Notes: generated from the sequence alone by a model not told the origin. Positions 1 to 8,508 are shown, numbered from the stretch's first letter. The stretch is 64,000 nucleotides of DNA from Pseudaminobacter sp040049255 (GCF_040049255.1 NZ_JBDZDR010000005.1:62001-126000), one strand, 5' to 3'. A program made the numbers and translations.

Positions 1-55
1 GACAGCGCCTAAAACTGTGGTTATGGGGACCAAACTTTTCAGACGAGGATCTACG

Positions 56-439
56 GTGGCTAAACCAGAACTTGGCACAAAGCGCATCGATCCGGAAACC
101 GGGCGTAAGTTCTACGACCTGAACAAGGATCCGATCGTTTCTCCCTACACGGGAAAGACCTATCCGCGCTCCTTCTTCGAGACGACCAGCAGCAAGCCGA
201 TCGACGACGAGGAAGAAGAGGTCGAGGAACGCGAAATCGATACCGAAGAAGAAGGTGCGGAGATCGTCTCGCTCGAGGACGCCGATGAGGAGACCAAGGG
301 CGACGAGGACATCATCTCGATCGATGACGAGGAAGACGTCGACCTGGGCGACGACGACGACACCTTCCTCGAGGACGAGGAAGACGGTGACGAAGACGTT
401 TCCGGCATCATCGGCGTTGGCGACGACGACGAAAACTGA
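56..439 (+). CDS. TIGR02300 family acidic protein
   Basis: Small conserved alphaproteobacterial protein of unknown function. The first ~45 residues carry the family core (KPELGTKRIDPETGRKFYDL and a following PIVSPYTGKTYPRSFFE block). The rest, from about residue 50, is almost entirely Asp/Glu, typical of this family. I chose the GTG at 56 because the conserved protein starts right there (VAKPELG) and an AGGA-type ribosome site lies ~8 nt upstream; the reading frame opens further upstream at 17, but that extension is not family-like. It sits just before tRNA-Ala, a common context in this order. Identification is from memory of the family sequence; no function is known. Confidence 0.9.
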   Translation: MAKPELGTKRIDPETGRKFYDLNKDPIVSPYTGKTYPRSFFETTSSKPIDDEEEEVEEREIDTEEEGAEIVSLEDADEETKGDEDIISIDDEEDVDLGDDDDTFLEDEEDGDEDVSGIIGVGDDDEN

Positions 440-447
440 TGTTTCCA

Positions 448-475
448 CAGGTGCGCCGCAGGGGCGGCGCACCTG
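448..475 (+). terminator. Strong hairpin after the TIGR02300 gene
   Basis: A perfect 12-bp stem (CAGGTGCGCCGC / GCGGCGCACCTG) with a 4-nt loop begins 9 nt after the stop codon. No U-tract follows, so termination could be weak or Rho-assisted. A second, shorter hairpin (GGCGGC/GCCGCC) lies at about 515-533. Confidence 0.65.
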
Positions 476-604
476 TTGAAGAAAAAGCTCGAAAGAGGCT
501 TGATCTTCTCGAAAGGCGGCGCTAGAAGCCGCCTCACGGTCGGTTCGGGGGCAACGCTGAATCAACTATCCCGCCGGAAACGGCGCCGGTAATTACCGGA
601 TTGT

Positions 605-680
605 GGGGCCATAGCTCAGCTGGGAGAGCGCCTGCATGGCATGCAGGAGGTCAGCGGTTCGATCCCGCTTGGCTCCACCA
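605..680 (+). tRNA. tRNA-Ala (anticodon GGC)
   Basis: Complete 76-nt cloverleaf: acceptor GGGGCCA pairing with TGGCTCC, D-arm with AGCTCAGCTGGGAGAGC, anticodon stem CCTGC/GCAGG around loop ATGGCAT (anticodon GGC), T-arm with GGTTCGATC, and an encoded 3' CCA. A decayed recombinase gene runs in from the right on the opposite strand, and its C-terminal codons overlap the tRNA, so the 3' part probably served as an integration target. Confidence 0.97.
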
Positions 681-1319
681 AACCGGGGTTTGTTTGTGAA
701 ATTGCCTCTAAGACCTTGAAAGGCAAACTCTTTTCGGCAGTTCGAAACCCCTCATTTCTGGCGTATGATAATTTGCCGGAAAACACCAGGCGAAGCACTG
801 ACCTCTTGCCCGACAAGTTGTGGAATCCCAGAGTTCCCAAGGCTGGGCTAAGAAAGACATCGCAGTTCGAAATGTCTCCGCAAAGGTGGCGGGGGGGCTG
901 GGATGCAGCTGCGCGACTGCGAAGAAGTGCCTTCTCTTGCCCCAGCTTCTCGATTTCAGTTTCATAGGCCATGATCACGTCATTGCTGTCGGATGCGACG
1001 ATCCGTTTCGCCAGCTGACCGATCTTGTGCTCGATGAGATGAACTCGAGCTTCGTCTTTGGCTGCCGCCTCGCAAGACGACCTACTCCTGCCGTCCCAGA
1101 GGTCCTTTAACATCTCGAAAGCCATCGCGCGACCATGCCTGGCCGCTTCATGAGGTCGCCGCCACCTGTAATGTCATCCCAGAATCCGGCCTCAACATAG
1201 CCGCCAATAGTGCGAACATGGTCTAGGGTGCGGGCTTCCTGTGCATCGAGGCCGTGGCCTTCGCGTGCCTGCTTAGTGGTCGAGACGCGGCGGTAACTAA
1301 GGCAGGGCATGAGGCTCAT
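616..1319 (-). pseudogene. Serine site-specific recombinase, internally deleted
   Basis: The start (ATG at 1319) encodes a resolvase-type N-terminus with the catalytic-serine motif YRRVSTTKQ, then GLDAQEARTL and DDITGGGDLMKRPGM. After ~65 residues the frame is lost. A second frame, entering near 1125, encodes the C-terminal tail of the large rhizobial recombinase family (GNLSGKRSVLRLVFS-like and RNEGFRTAEKSLPFKVLE motifs). The ~350 residues expected between them are missing, so the gene is dead. The C-terminal reading frame continues into the tRNA-Ala antisense strand (ending SCMPCRRSPS), a signature of integrases abutting tRNA genes. The preceding small gene ends 4 nt before the start codon. 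Confidence 0.8.
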
Positions 1320-1323
1320 CTGG

Positions 1324-1528
1324 CTATCGCCCCCTTGAGCGATTCGATCGAGGTGTTTCCTGCGCGGGCCGCATTCTGGGCGTAACAAGCTGCTGCGGTT
1401 CGAGTGCGAAGGCGCGGTCGGCAAACACCTGGACGATTTCCCACATTAGTATGATCGGTTCGGCCTTCTGCTTCAGACAGATCGAAGCGATCTACGTAGC
1501 GACGAAATTTTTCGACATCGGCCGGCAT
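1324..1528 (-). pseudogene. Small recombinase-partner protein, frameshifted
   Basis: Starts with MPADVEKFRRYVDRFDLSEAE, the N-terminus of a short hypothetical protein that commonly precedes serine recombinases in rhizobia. Near position 1455 the frame shifts; the continuation (MWEIVQVFADRAFALEPQQL) is in another frame and reaches a TAG at 1326-1324, 4 nt from the recombinase start. Together the two frames give a ~65-residue protein, so a single indel broke it. Function unknown; linkage to the recombinase is from memory of similar loci. Confidence 0.55.
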
Positions 1529-1863
1529 GGCGCAGCAAAGCCGTTAATCGAACCTATGGTTTCGAAGGATAAGGAACGGCGAAGCGCATACGACACGGGT
1601 GCCTCTTCCATCTCATCCTGCACCTCACATCCATCTCCGCTGACTGGCCGTGTCTCGCGGACGAGGCGATTGCCCTTACTATCATATGGGCAGTGCGACG
1701 TTAAGTAACAATGAGTTTACGACGTGCAGCATTCCGCGATCATGTTGTATAAGCCAAAAAATGTCAACAATTGTGCGAATCCTATATTTTGAGTTGTCAC
1801 TGTAATTTTTTCTTACATGGGGGGATTCATTGTTTGTTGAGGCTCCGCATTGCAGTATTCGTT
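1529..1863. other. AT-richer gap without a recognisable gene
   Basis: No convincing coding sequence on either strand. Composition becomes clearly AT-richer at about 1730-1860 than in the flanks, including the read-through region beyond the truncated IS6 transposase, which suggests junction DNA from another source. Confidence 0.5.
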
Positions 1864-2280
1864 CTATTTTATTAGCGTAGGGCGAAGCCGGCACCCCTGC
1901 TTCCTCAACAGTCGGATCAGCAGGTGTCTGGCAGCTTTGGTATCGCGGCGCGCCTGGACGATCTCGTCGAGCACGTAACCATCCTGGTCGACGGCGCGCC
2001 ACAGCCAATGCTTCTTGCCGCCGATCGTCACGACCACTTCGTCCAGATGCCAGACATCGCTCGCGCTCGCCGGCTTTCGACGCAAACGGCGAGCATAGTC
2101 TGGGCCGAACTTCTTCCCCCAGCAGCGGATCGTCTCATAGGTAACGACGATGCCGCGCTCCAGTAGCATCTCTTCAACCAGACGCAGGCTCAGCGGGAAC
2201 CGAAAATACAGCCAGACCGCATGGGCGATCACGGAAGGTGGGAAACGATGGCGCTTGTAACTGACGGTGGACTGAATCAT
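1864..2280 (-). pseudogene. IS6-family transposase, C-terminal truncation
   Basis: The first ~130 residues match IS6 transposases: RFPPSVIAHAVWLYFRFPLS, LRLVEEMLLERGIVVTYETI, KFGPDYARRLRR and the first catalytic aspartate in DVWHLDEVVV followed by KKHWLWRAVDQDG. The frame ends after ~138 residues where ~230 are usual, so the second Asp and the Glu of the DDE triad are lost and the enzyme cannot be active. Confidence 0.85.
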
Positions 2281-2409
2281 GTCCGCCGACTACCAGCTAA
2301 CAACCTCAACTCCGGTTAACCTGACATCACCCTCGGGGCTTATCCAGGAGTTCTGAGCCCTGCGCACATAGCTCCTCTCGTGACCACCAGCAGGATTTGC
2401 GACAGAACC
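1864..2409 (-). mobile_element. IS6-family element, 3' end lost
   Basis: On the minus strand the element opens at 2409 with GGTTCTGTCGCAAA, the terminal inverted-repeat type of the IS6/IS26 family, followed ~115 nt later by a transposase start. The other end is missing because the transposase frame breaks off near 1864. The terminal repeat abuts and interrupts a second IS6-like transposase fragment (2410-2592), so this element inserted into an older relative. Confidence 0.7.
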
Positions 2410-2592
2410 GGTTGAAACGCTCCAGCGATAGCGGCGCACAACGAACGGTCCAACGGTGAATGGTCGTGTGGTCGACGGTAATGCCCCGCTCGGCCATCAT
2501 CTCTTCCAGATCACGCAGCTCAGACTGTAGGCAAGGTACCAGCGCACACAAAGCAGGATAACTGACTGGTCGAACTGGCGGCCCTTGAACAT
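2410..2592 (-). pseudogene. Second IS6-family transposase fragment
   Basis: From an ATG at 2592 one frame reads MFKGRQFDQSVILLCVRWYL, and a neighbouring frame continues with RDLEEMMAERGITVDHTTIH and a Trp-rich stretch ending LERFN. The switch of frame near 2515 and the abrupt end at the terminal repeat of the adjacent element (2409) mark a dead remnant of about 60 residues. Confidence 0.7.
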
Positions 2593-2654
2593 TCAATCCT
2601 CCGAACATGTCAGAGGCTCTCCTTGCCACAGTGCCGGTATTCAAAACGCTGCAA

Positions 2655-2845
2655 CACAACCCTCGCAGCTTGGCTGGCAGACGCCAGCTGAGTTCGCCTC
2701 CACCTTCAACCCGCGTCGGGCTCTGGCGCTGCGCAACTTGAGTAGCTCCGCGCCATCGCCCGCTGCTTCATCCGCCCTTCGGGGCAAAACCACCCCCGGA
2801 AACGAAGCTCCAACTGGACCCGGGATTAGCGGACATTTTCGGTGA
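2655..2845 (+). pseudogene. IS3-family OrfB C-terminal fragment
   Basis: Encodes LGWQTPAEFASTFNPRR followed by a Ser/Ala/Pro-rich tail ending at TGA 2845. This is the characteristic end of one IS3-family OrfB subgroup, whose integrase core stops shortly after TPAEFA. Nothing of the DDE core is left upstream. Confidence 0.6.
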
Positions 2846-3017
2846 CCCATGTTTGAGCCTTGCCCGCGTGTTTTCAGCGGGGGGCTATGGAGTGATCCAA
2901 GCGTGTGGAACCGACTTGCGGTCAACATCCCGTAGGCCGCGATTCCTGCAAATGCCGCCCCTACCGCATGACCAATCTCCTTGCCGACCCGGGGATAATT
3001 ACGCAGGGCAGCTATCT

Positions 3018-3092
3018 CTAACTTAACGCGACTTGCAGCCGCGCAGCCAAATGATCGATGAGAGCCCGAACACTGGGCAAGACTCCCCGATG
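3018..3092 (-). pseudogene. LysR-family regulator, last ~24 codons only
   Basis: The minus strand reads HRGVLPSVRALIDHLAARL before a TAG at 3020-3018, the usual C-terminal helix of LysR effector domains. No matching DNA-binding domain is found upstream. The flanking 2846-3017 and 3093-3211 hold no recognisable gene. Confidence 0.45.
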
Positions 3093-3211
3093 TGAAGGGT
3101 GAAGGTATTACGCACACCGGCGAACGCGGCCACGGGATTGGCCAGCTCCCTACTTTGTGGGAGATACTATCATCACCCGGGCGCTATTGACAGGGCCGTC
3201 GCAGCACCTAG

Positions 3212-3231
3212 TATCAACCAAACAGTTGATA
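3212..3231. promoter_or_regulatory. TetR operator 1, before the aldolase operon
   Basis: The 20-mer TATCAACCAAACAGTTGATA has perfect 7-bp arms around a 6-nt centre, 13 nt before the start codon at 3245. The core CAACCAA-N3-GTTG recurs before the permease gene (9383-9396) and the tetR gene (10113-10131). Its position next to the start suggests repression of the three-gene operon by the TetR protein encoded at 9422-10108. Confidence 0.7.
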
Positions 3232-3244
3232 TACTGAGGCCAAC

Positions 3245-4315
3245 ATGCCGCTTTTTGTACATGAACTTGACGCGAAGGTTCTCGACGCCATCCGCGCCGG
3301 GCTCGCCATTCCGGCCCACCCATTGGCGCTCGACGCGAACCGCCAGCTGGACGTCCGCCGGCAACCCGCCCTTAGCCGCTACTATTGCGACGCAGGCGTC
3401 GGCGGGCTCGCCGTCGGTGTCCATACCACACAGTTCGCGATTCGTGAGGTTGGTCTTTACGAGCCCGTCCTGCAGCTTGCAGCCGAGACGGCGGCTGTCC
3501 ACACCGACCGCAGCGTTGCCATGATCGCCGGTCTTGCCGGTCGCACGGAGCAGGCCGTGAAGGAAGCGGACATCGCTGTCGGGCTGGGCTATCACGCGGG
3601 ACTTCTCAGCCTCGGCGCGATGCGCGACGCCAGCGAGGACGAGATCATCGAGCACTGCCGCGCGGTCGCGCGCCGCATCCCGTTGTTTGGCTTCTATCTC
3701 CAGCCAGCGGTCGGCGGCCGCCACCTGCCAGGCTCCTTCTGGAAGCGTTTCTGCGAAATCGACAACGTCATCGCCATCAAAATGGCGCCTTTCAACCGCT
3801 ACCGCACGATCGATGTTGTACAGGGGCTGGTGGATGCGCGCGCAGAGGACCGGGTGACGCTCTACACCGGCAATGACGACCACATCGTGCTCGATCTTCT
3901 GCTGCCCTTTACCGTGAAGAGGGCAGGGGAAGCAGTCAACGTGCGCATCAAGGGTGGCCTGCTGGGCCATTGGAGCGTCTGGACCCGTGCAGCCGTGCAG
4001 CTCTTCGAGCAGTGCAAGGCAGCCGTTGAGAGCGGTGGCGTCCTGTCGCCGGAACTGCTGGCGCTCGACTCACGCGTCACGGCCATGAACGCTGCCGTGT
4101 TCGACGTCGAGAACGATTTCCATGGCTGTATTGCTGGCTGCCACGAGATCCTGCGTCGTCAGGGCCTTCTCGAAGGCATCTGGTGCCTCGATCCCGCAGA
4201 AGGGCTTGGTCGCGGCCAGTCGCAGGCGCTTGACCGAGCCATCTCGGACAACCCCGACCTTATTGACGATGCCTTCGTGGCGGCCAATCTCGGCCGCTGG
4301 CTCGACGGCAATTGA
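3245..4315 (+). CDS. Dihydrodipicolinate synthase-like aldolase/lyase
   Basis: TIM-barrel enzyme of the DHDPS/N-acetylneuraminate lyase superfamily, which cleave or form C-C bonds of 2-oxo acids through a lysine Schiff base. The probable Schiff-base lysine is K179 in VIAIKMAPFNRY, and the partner tyrosine Y151 in FGFYLQP. A TGNDD motif follows at about residue 218. At 356 residues it is ~60 longer than typical DHDPS, mainly in the C-terminal third. It is the first gene of an operon with an oxidoreductase and an acetyltransferase and lies 13 nt after a TetR operator, so it is more likely catabolic than lysine-biosynthetic. Substrate unknown; aldolase, dehydratase or hydratase activity are all possible in this fold. 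Confidence 0.85.
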   Translation: MPLFVHELDAKVLDAIRAGLAIPAHPLALDANRQLDVRRQPALSRYYCDAGVGGLAVGVHTTQFAIREVGLYEPVLQLAAETAAVHTDRSVAMIAGLAGRTEQAVKEADIAVGLGYHAGLLSLGAMRDASEDEIIEHCRAVARRIPLFGFYLQPAVGGRHLPGSFWKRFCEIDNVIAIKMAPFNRYRTIDVVQGLVDARAEDRVTLYTGNDDHIVLDLLLPFTVKRAGEAVNVRIKGGLLGHWSVWTRAAVQLFEQCKAAVESGGVLSPELLALDSRVTAMNAAVFDVENDFHGCIAGCHEILRRQGLLEGIWCLDPAEGLGRGQSQALDRAISDNPDLIDDAFVAANLGRWLDGN

Positions 4316-4346
4316 ACGAAGCTGATTGGAACGACGAGGCACTGAC

Positions 4347-5375
4347 ATGACCCAGCGTTACCCGGAATACTTTGCAAGCGAGGAAGAGCTAGACGATTTC
4401 ATGTCGACGCCTGATCAAGGCTTGATCGACGACCTCGCCAGCCTGGACGGCGACATCATGATTGTGGGCGTTGCCGGCAAGATGGGCCCCACTGTCGCGC
4501 GGATGGCAAAACGCGCGGCGCCGGACCGCCGCGTCATCGGCGTCGCCCGCTTCTCCGAGCCTGGCCTGAGAGACTATCTCGAAGCCCACGGCATCGAGAC
4601 CATCACGGCCGACCTTCTCAACCGCGAACAGGTCGCAGCCCTGCCGCGCGCGCGCAATGTCATCTTCATGGCAGGCCGCAAGTTCGGCTCCAACGGCTCG
4701 GAAGAACTGACCTGGGCGATGAACAGCCACGTCCCGGCACTCGTGGCCGAGCATTTCGCTGGAAGCCGCATCGTCGCCTATTCGACGATCTGCGTTTATC
4801 CTTTTACGCCTGTCGCCCATGGCGGCTCGCGAGAGGAAGATCCTGTTTCGCCTCCCGGCGAATACGCCATGTCCTGCATCGCGCGCGAGCGCATCTTCCA
4901 GCATTTCTCCAAGACGCTGGACACGCCGAGCCTTCTCTTACGCCTCTCCTACGCGATCGACATGCGCTATGGCGTTCTGCACGACTTGGCGAGCAAGGTG
5001 CTCGCGGGAGAAGAGATCGACGTCACGATGGGCCACGTCAACGTGATCTGGCAGGGCGATGCTTGCTTGCAGTCGCTGCGCTCGCTGTGCCACACGACAG
5101 TGCCCGCCCAGCCTCTCAATGTTTCCGGCCCTGAAACCGTTTCCATCCGCTGGATGGCGGAAGAGTTCGCCAAGCGCTTCGGCTGCGAGGTCAAGATCGT
5201 CGGGCAGGAAGCCCCGACCGCATGGCTCGCCAACACGTCGCGCGCCGCATCACTATTCGGCTATCCGAACGTGCCGCTGGCGCGTCTCATCGACTGGCAG
5301 GCAGACTGGCTCAAGCGCGGTCTTGGCAGCCTGGGCAAAGCCACGCATTTCGAAGTCAGAAGCGGAACCTATTGA
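4347..5375 (+). CDS. NAD(P)-dependent epimerase/dehydratase family protein
   Basis: Extended short-chain dehydrogenase-like protein of 342 residues. An N-terminal ~35-residue leader precedes a Rossmann glycine motif (IVGVAGKMGPTVARM, residues ~39-53). NVIFMAGRKFG and SRIVAYSTICVYPF correspond to strands 4-5. At the usual YxxxK site the sequence reads GEYAMSCIARE, so cysteine stands where the catalytic lysine is expected; the reaction may therefore differ from classic epimerases. I start at ATG 4347, 31 nt after the aldolase stop, rather than at the upstream in-frame ATG 4326. It probably acts on the product or substrate of the aldolase. Confidence 0.82.
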   Translation: MTQRYPEYFASEEELDDFMSTPDQGLIDDLASLDGDIMIVGVAGKMGPTVARMAKRAAPDRRVIGVARFSEPGLRDYLEAHGIETITADLLNREQVAALPRARNVIFMAGRKFGSNGSEELTWAMNSHVPALVAEHFAGSRIVAYSTICVYPFTPVAHGGSREEDPVSPPGEYAMSCIARERIFQHFSKTLDTPSLLLRLSYAIDMRYGVLHDLASKVLAGEEIDVTMGHVNVIWQGDACLQSLRSLCHTTVPAQPLNVSGPETVSIRWMAEEFAKRFGCEVKIVGQEAPTAWLANTSRAASLFGYPNVPLARLIDWQADWLKRGLGSLGKATHFEVRSGTY

Positions 5376-5379
5376 TCCC

Positions 5380-6225
5380 ATGACCATCCTTGAGCGCCCA
5401 CTCGCAGAAGCCGACACTGATGCCTGCTTGCGGCTGGTCGCCGAGGCTGGATGGAACCAGACCGCAAACGACTGGAAGACGATCTTCGAGATCGGCGAGA
5501 CATGCGGGCTGTTTCAGGACGGCACGCTGATCGCCACAGCCGCTATCGTCCTGCATGGACCTGTCGGCTGGGTGTGCATGGTGCTCGTCACGCCCAGCGC
5601 ACAGCGTCGCGGACACGCGACGCATCTTCTCAAATGGGCAGGTAACCGCCTGGACGAACTGGGCCTGACCGCGGGGCTCGATGCAACGCCCGCCGGCCGC
5701 CAAGTCTATCTGCATCTGGGCTACACTGACATCTACCCGATCACTCGAATGCAGTGCGATGGGCCACTTCCCCGCGCGACGACCAACTCAAGCCCAGCCA
5801 TTCGAGCCGTAATGGCCGACGATCTCGATGCATTGCTCGCACTCGATCATGACGCATTCGGCATCGACCGCAGCGCGCTCGTCGCCAGCCTGATACGTCG
5901 GCGTCCCGATCTTGCCTCGGGCATCTTCGATGGCGACACCTGCCTGGGCTTCGTGCTTGCCCGCGAAGGCCGCCGTGCGACGCAGGTCGGTCCGTTGGTG
6001 GCGCGAGACGAGGCGCTTGCAGTGGAACTCTTGCACCACGTTCTGGACAGATCCGAAGGACCGGTCTTCATTGACCTCCCTGACGGGCATGTTGCGCTTC
6101 GCGCCGCGCTTGAGGCTCGCAACTTCACCGCCCAGCGCACATTCACGCGCATGCTGCGTGGAAAGACGCAAGCGTTCGACGACACCCGTCTCGTCTTCGC
6201 CCTGACCGGTCCCGAGTTCGCCTGA
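5380..6225 (+). CDS. Tandem GNAT acetyltransferase-fold protein
   Basis: 281 residues made of two GNAT halves. The N-terminal half has the acetyl-CoA pyrophosphate loop RRGHATHLLKWA (about residues 73-84), followed by GLDATPAGRQVYLHLGYT. The C-terminal half (from ~140) starts IRAVMADDLDALLALDHDAFG and resembles the acetyltransferase-18 type of cap domain with PVFIDLPDG. It follows the oxidoreductase by 4 nt and ends an operon before a strong terminator. An N-acetyl transfer to an amine intermediate is plausible, but the acceptor is unknown. Confidence 0.82.
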   Translation: MTILERPLAEADTDACLRLVAEAGWNQTANDWKTIFEIGETCGLFQDGTLIATAAIVLHGPVGWVCMVLVTPSAQRRGHATHLLKWAGNRLDELGLTAGLDATPAGRQVYLHLGYTDIYPITRMQCDGPLPRATTNSSPAIRAVMADDLDALLALDHDAFGIDRSALVASLIRRRPDLASGIFDGDTCLGFVLAREGRRATQVGPLVARDEALAVELLHHVLDRSEGPVFIDLPDGHVALRAALEARNFTAQRTFTRMLRGKTQAFDDTRLVFALTGPEFA

Positions 6226-6255
6226 GCAGGCGCTCGCAACTCAACATCACCGGAC

Positions 6256-6295
6256 AACGAAACAGGCGCAGCAATGATGCTGCGCCTGTTTCGTT
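6256..6295. terminator. Bidirectional terminator between converging operons
   Basis: An 18-bp perfect stem (6256-6273 / 6278-6295; core ACAGGCGCAGCA/TGCTGCGCCTGT) with loop ATGA lies between the acetyltransferase stop (6225) and the converging ATPase stop (6329). Flanking AAC.../...GTT runs can act in both directions. Confidence 0.8.
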
Positions 6296-6328
6296 CACAC
6301 ATGCCGCTAATCGGCAGGCCCGACAAAA

Positions 6329-7093
6329 TTACATGTCGAGCAGTTTATAGATGCGACGGCTGTAGACGCCGAACTCTTCGCTGGTCTTCATTGCCAGCGT
6401 GCGCGGGTAGGAAAGGTCGATTGGGAAATGCTCGGCCATGCGCGCCGGACCGGCGGTCAGCACCGCACAGTGCGAACCCAGCAACACGGCTTCGGGAATG
6501 CTGTGCGTCACGAACAGGATCGTCTTCTTGGACTCAGCCCAGATGCGCAGCATCTCGAGGTTCATCTTTTCGCGCGTCAACGCGTCGAGCGCACCAAAGG
6601 GTTCGTCCATCAGAACGAGCTTGGGATCATGTACCAGTGCGCGCGCGATGGAGGCGCGCTGCTGCATGCCGCCCGACAATTCATAAGGATAGCGGTTCGC
6701 GAAACCGCCAAGCCCGACCATTTCCAGAAGATCCAGCGCCCGCTCACGGCTTGCCTTCATGGGCAGGCCAAGGATCTCCGCCGGCAATAAGACATTGTCA
6801 AGGATCCTGCGCCACTTGAGGAGCAGCGCCTGCTGGAACACCATGCCAATGTCGCGACCCGGTACGAACGGTATGTTTTCACCGCCGATTTCGACCGTTC
6901 CTCCATCGGCTTTGTGGAGCCCGGCAAGTATCTTCAAGACCGTCGTCTTGCCGCAACCAGAAGGCCCGACCAGCGAGACGAAATCGCCGTCGTTCACCTC
7001 CATGGTGACGTCGGAGACAGCCAGCACTTCCTTGTCTCGGGTTTTGTAAACCTTCTTGACGTTCTGCAGGTTGATCAGGCGTTCGCTCATCAT
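6329..7093 (-). CDS. ABC transporter ATPase, nitrate/taurine/thiamine-precursor type
   Basis: Cytoplasmic ATPase of a TauB/SsuB/ThiZ-like importer. It has Walker A GPSGCGKTT, the Q-loop in GMVFQQALLLKW, signature LSGGMQQRASIARAL and Walker B LVLMDEPFGALD followed by the switch histidine in FVTHSIPEA. The start at 7093 overlaps the amidase stop codon (ATGA), indicating translational coupling; the longer frame to 7132 lacks support. It pairs with the permease (8505-9344) and probably with the binding protein at 10258. Confidence 0.9.
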   Translation of the reverse strand: MMSERLINLQNVKKVYKTRDKEVLAVSDVTMEVNDGDFVSLVGPSGCGKTTVLKILAGLHKADGGTVEIGGENIPFVPGRDIGMVFQQALLLKWRRILDNVLLPAEILGLPMKASRERALDLLEMVGLGGFANRYPYELSGGMQQRASIARALVHDPKLVLMDEPFGALDALTREKMNLEMLRIWAESKKTILFVTHSIPEAVLLGSHCAVLTAGPARMAEHFPIDLSYPRTLAMKTSEEFGVYSRRIYKLLDM

Positions 7094-8508
7094 CAGTCGT
7101 TCCTGGTGGCAATCGGCGCAGTCAGCGGCCACGGACTTGCACGTTCAAAGGCGCGGGCAGCTTGAAGCACGACAAGATCATTTCGCGCGGGGCCAACGAT
7201 CTGCAGTCCAACGGGCAGTCCGTCCCGCGTCAGGCCACAAGGCACGCTGGCGGCCGGCTGGCGCGTCAGGTTGAACGGGAAGGTGAACCCGTACCACGAG
7301 CGGCCTTCGTAGCCTTCGGGCGCATTGCGACCGATTTCGAACGGCGGCGTTGCGAGGGTCGGGGTCAACAGCAAATCATAGGTTTGGTGCAGGTCCGCCA
7401 TCCGGCGCGCAAGCGCTGCACGCTCCATCTGCGCGGTGAGATGTTCCTCCAGGCTGGCACCCCTGCATTCTTCGATTTCCTCAACCAGCGCCGGATCCAT
7501 CTCGGGGTAGCGCGAGGCGGGCATGTTGCGGAAGGCAAAAGCGGTCAGCCCGCGCTTGTAGCTCACAAGGGTAGGCCATGGGTCGTCGAAGACATGATCC
7601 ACCACATCCACTTGCGCGCCGAGGCTGCGGAATGTCTCGACCGCGTTTTCAACAATTTCGAGAACCTCGGGCTGAACGTCGACATAGCCGAGCGTCGGGC
7701 TGAAAGCGATGCGCCAATGCGAGGGGTCACCCGCTTCGAGTTCCAGGTCGTAGCGCGGGGAAGGGGAGGGGTCCGCTTCCCAGTCGCGCAGATCCGGCTG
7801 GGCGATGACACTCATCATCAGCGCTGCGTCCCGTACGGTACGCGAGATCGGTCCGAACCCGGCCAGCGTCGCATAGGGGGTTGGCGGATACATCGCAACG
7901 CGCCCGCCTGACGGCTTGTGGCCGAATACACCGGCGAAGCTCGCGGGGATCCGCACCGAGCCACCCGCATCAGTCGCCAGCGCCAGCGGCGATATGCCTG
8001 CCGCAACGGAGGCGCTTGAGCCACCGCTGCTGCCGCCTGGCGTCAGCGCCGTGTTCCATGGATTGCGGGTGATGCCTGTCAGCGGGGAGTCGGTCACGCC
8101 CTTGAAGGCGAATTCCGGCGTCGTCGTCTTGCCGAACAGCACCGCTCCGTGCTCGCGCAGGCGCGCAACCGCCGGGCCATCCTCGCTCCAGGGTTGCTCC
8201 AGATTGATCGTATGCGAGCCGCGCAGTGTCGGCCAGCCTGCGGTTAGGATGATGTCCTTCACCGACACCGGCACGCCGTCGAGCAGCCCCTGTGCCTGTC
8301 CACTTTTCCAGCGCGCGGCTGATGCTTCCGCCTGCGCACGCGCGCCTTCGCGGTCAAGAAGGCAAAACGCATTCAGTTCTGGTTCCAGCCGGTCCAGTTG
8401 TACAAGGACGGCCTCAAGCGCATCCACCGGAGAAAACCTGCCCGCTCCATAGCCCTCGATCAGTTCGACCGCCGAAAGCAGCGCAAGATTGCCGCTGGCC
8501 GCACTCAT
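7093..8508 (-). CDS. Amidase signature family hydrolase
   Basis: Amidase of 471 residues that hydrolyses a C-N bond using the Ser-cisSer-Lys triad. K84 lies in GVPVSVKDI, the cis-serine is S160 in the GGSSGGSSA block, and the nucleophile is S184 in DAGGSVRIPAS; the K-S-S spacing matches the family. It is encoded between the ATPase and permease genes with ATGA overlaps on both sides, so its substrate is very likely what the transporter imports or a product of it (an amide, ureide or pyrimidine-like compound). GatA of the tRNA amidotransferase is unlikely because gatB and gatC are absent. Confidence 0.9.
   Translation of the reverse strand: MSAASGNLALLSAVELIEGYGAGRFSPVDALEAVLVQLDRLEPELNAFCLLDREGARAQAEASAARWKSGQAQGLLDGVPVSVKDIILTAGWPTLRGSHTINLEQPWSEDGPAVARLREHGAVLFGKTTTPEFAFKGVTDSPLTGITRNPWNTALTPGGSSGGSSASVAAGISPLALATDAGGSVRIPASFAGVFGHKPSGGRVAMYPPTPYATLAGFGPISRTVRDAALMMSVIAQPDLRDWEADPSPSPRYDLELEAGDPSHWRIAFSPTLGYVDVQPEVLEIVENAVETFRSLGAQVDVVDHVFDDPWPTLVSYKRGLTAFAFRNMPASRYPEMDPALVEEIEECRGASLEEHLTAQMERAALARRMADLHQTYDLLLTPTLATPPFEIGRNAPEGYEGRSWYGFTFPFNLTRQPAASVPCGLTRDGLPVGLQIVGPARNDLVVLQAARAFERASPWPLTAPIATRND

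Noticed and set aside
160..537. Ser-rich and Arg-rich frames opposite the TIGR02300 gene
   Set aside because: They mirror the Asp/Glu-rich codons of the real gene; no ribosome site and no family.
605..680. Second attachment-site repeat of the tRNA 3' end
   Set aside because: No other copy of the T-arm/acceptor sequence was noticed within 64 kb.
7093..8508. GatA subunit of glutamyl-tRNA amidotransferase
   Set aside because: Embedded in an ABC operon and no gatB/gatC nearby; a catabolic amidase fits better.
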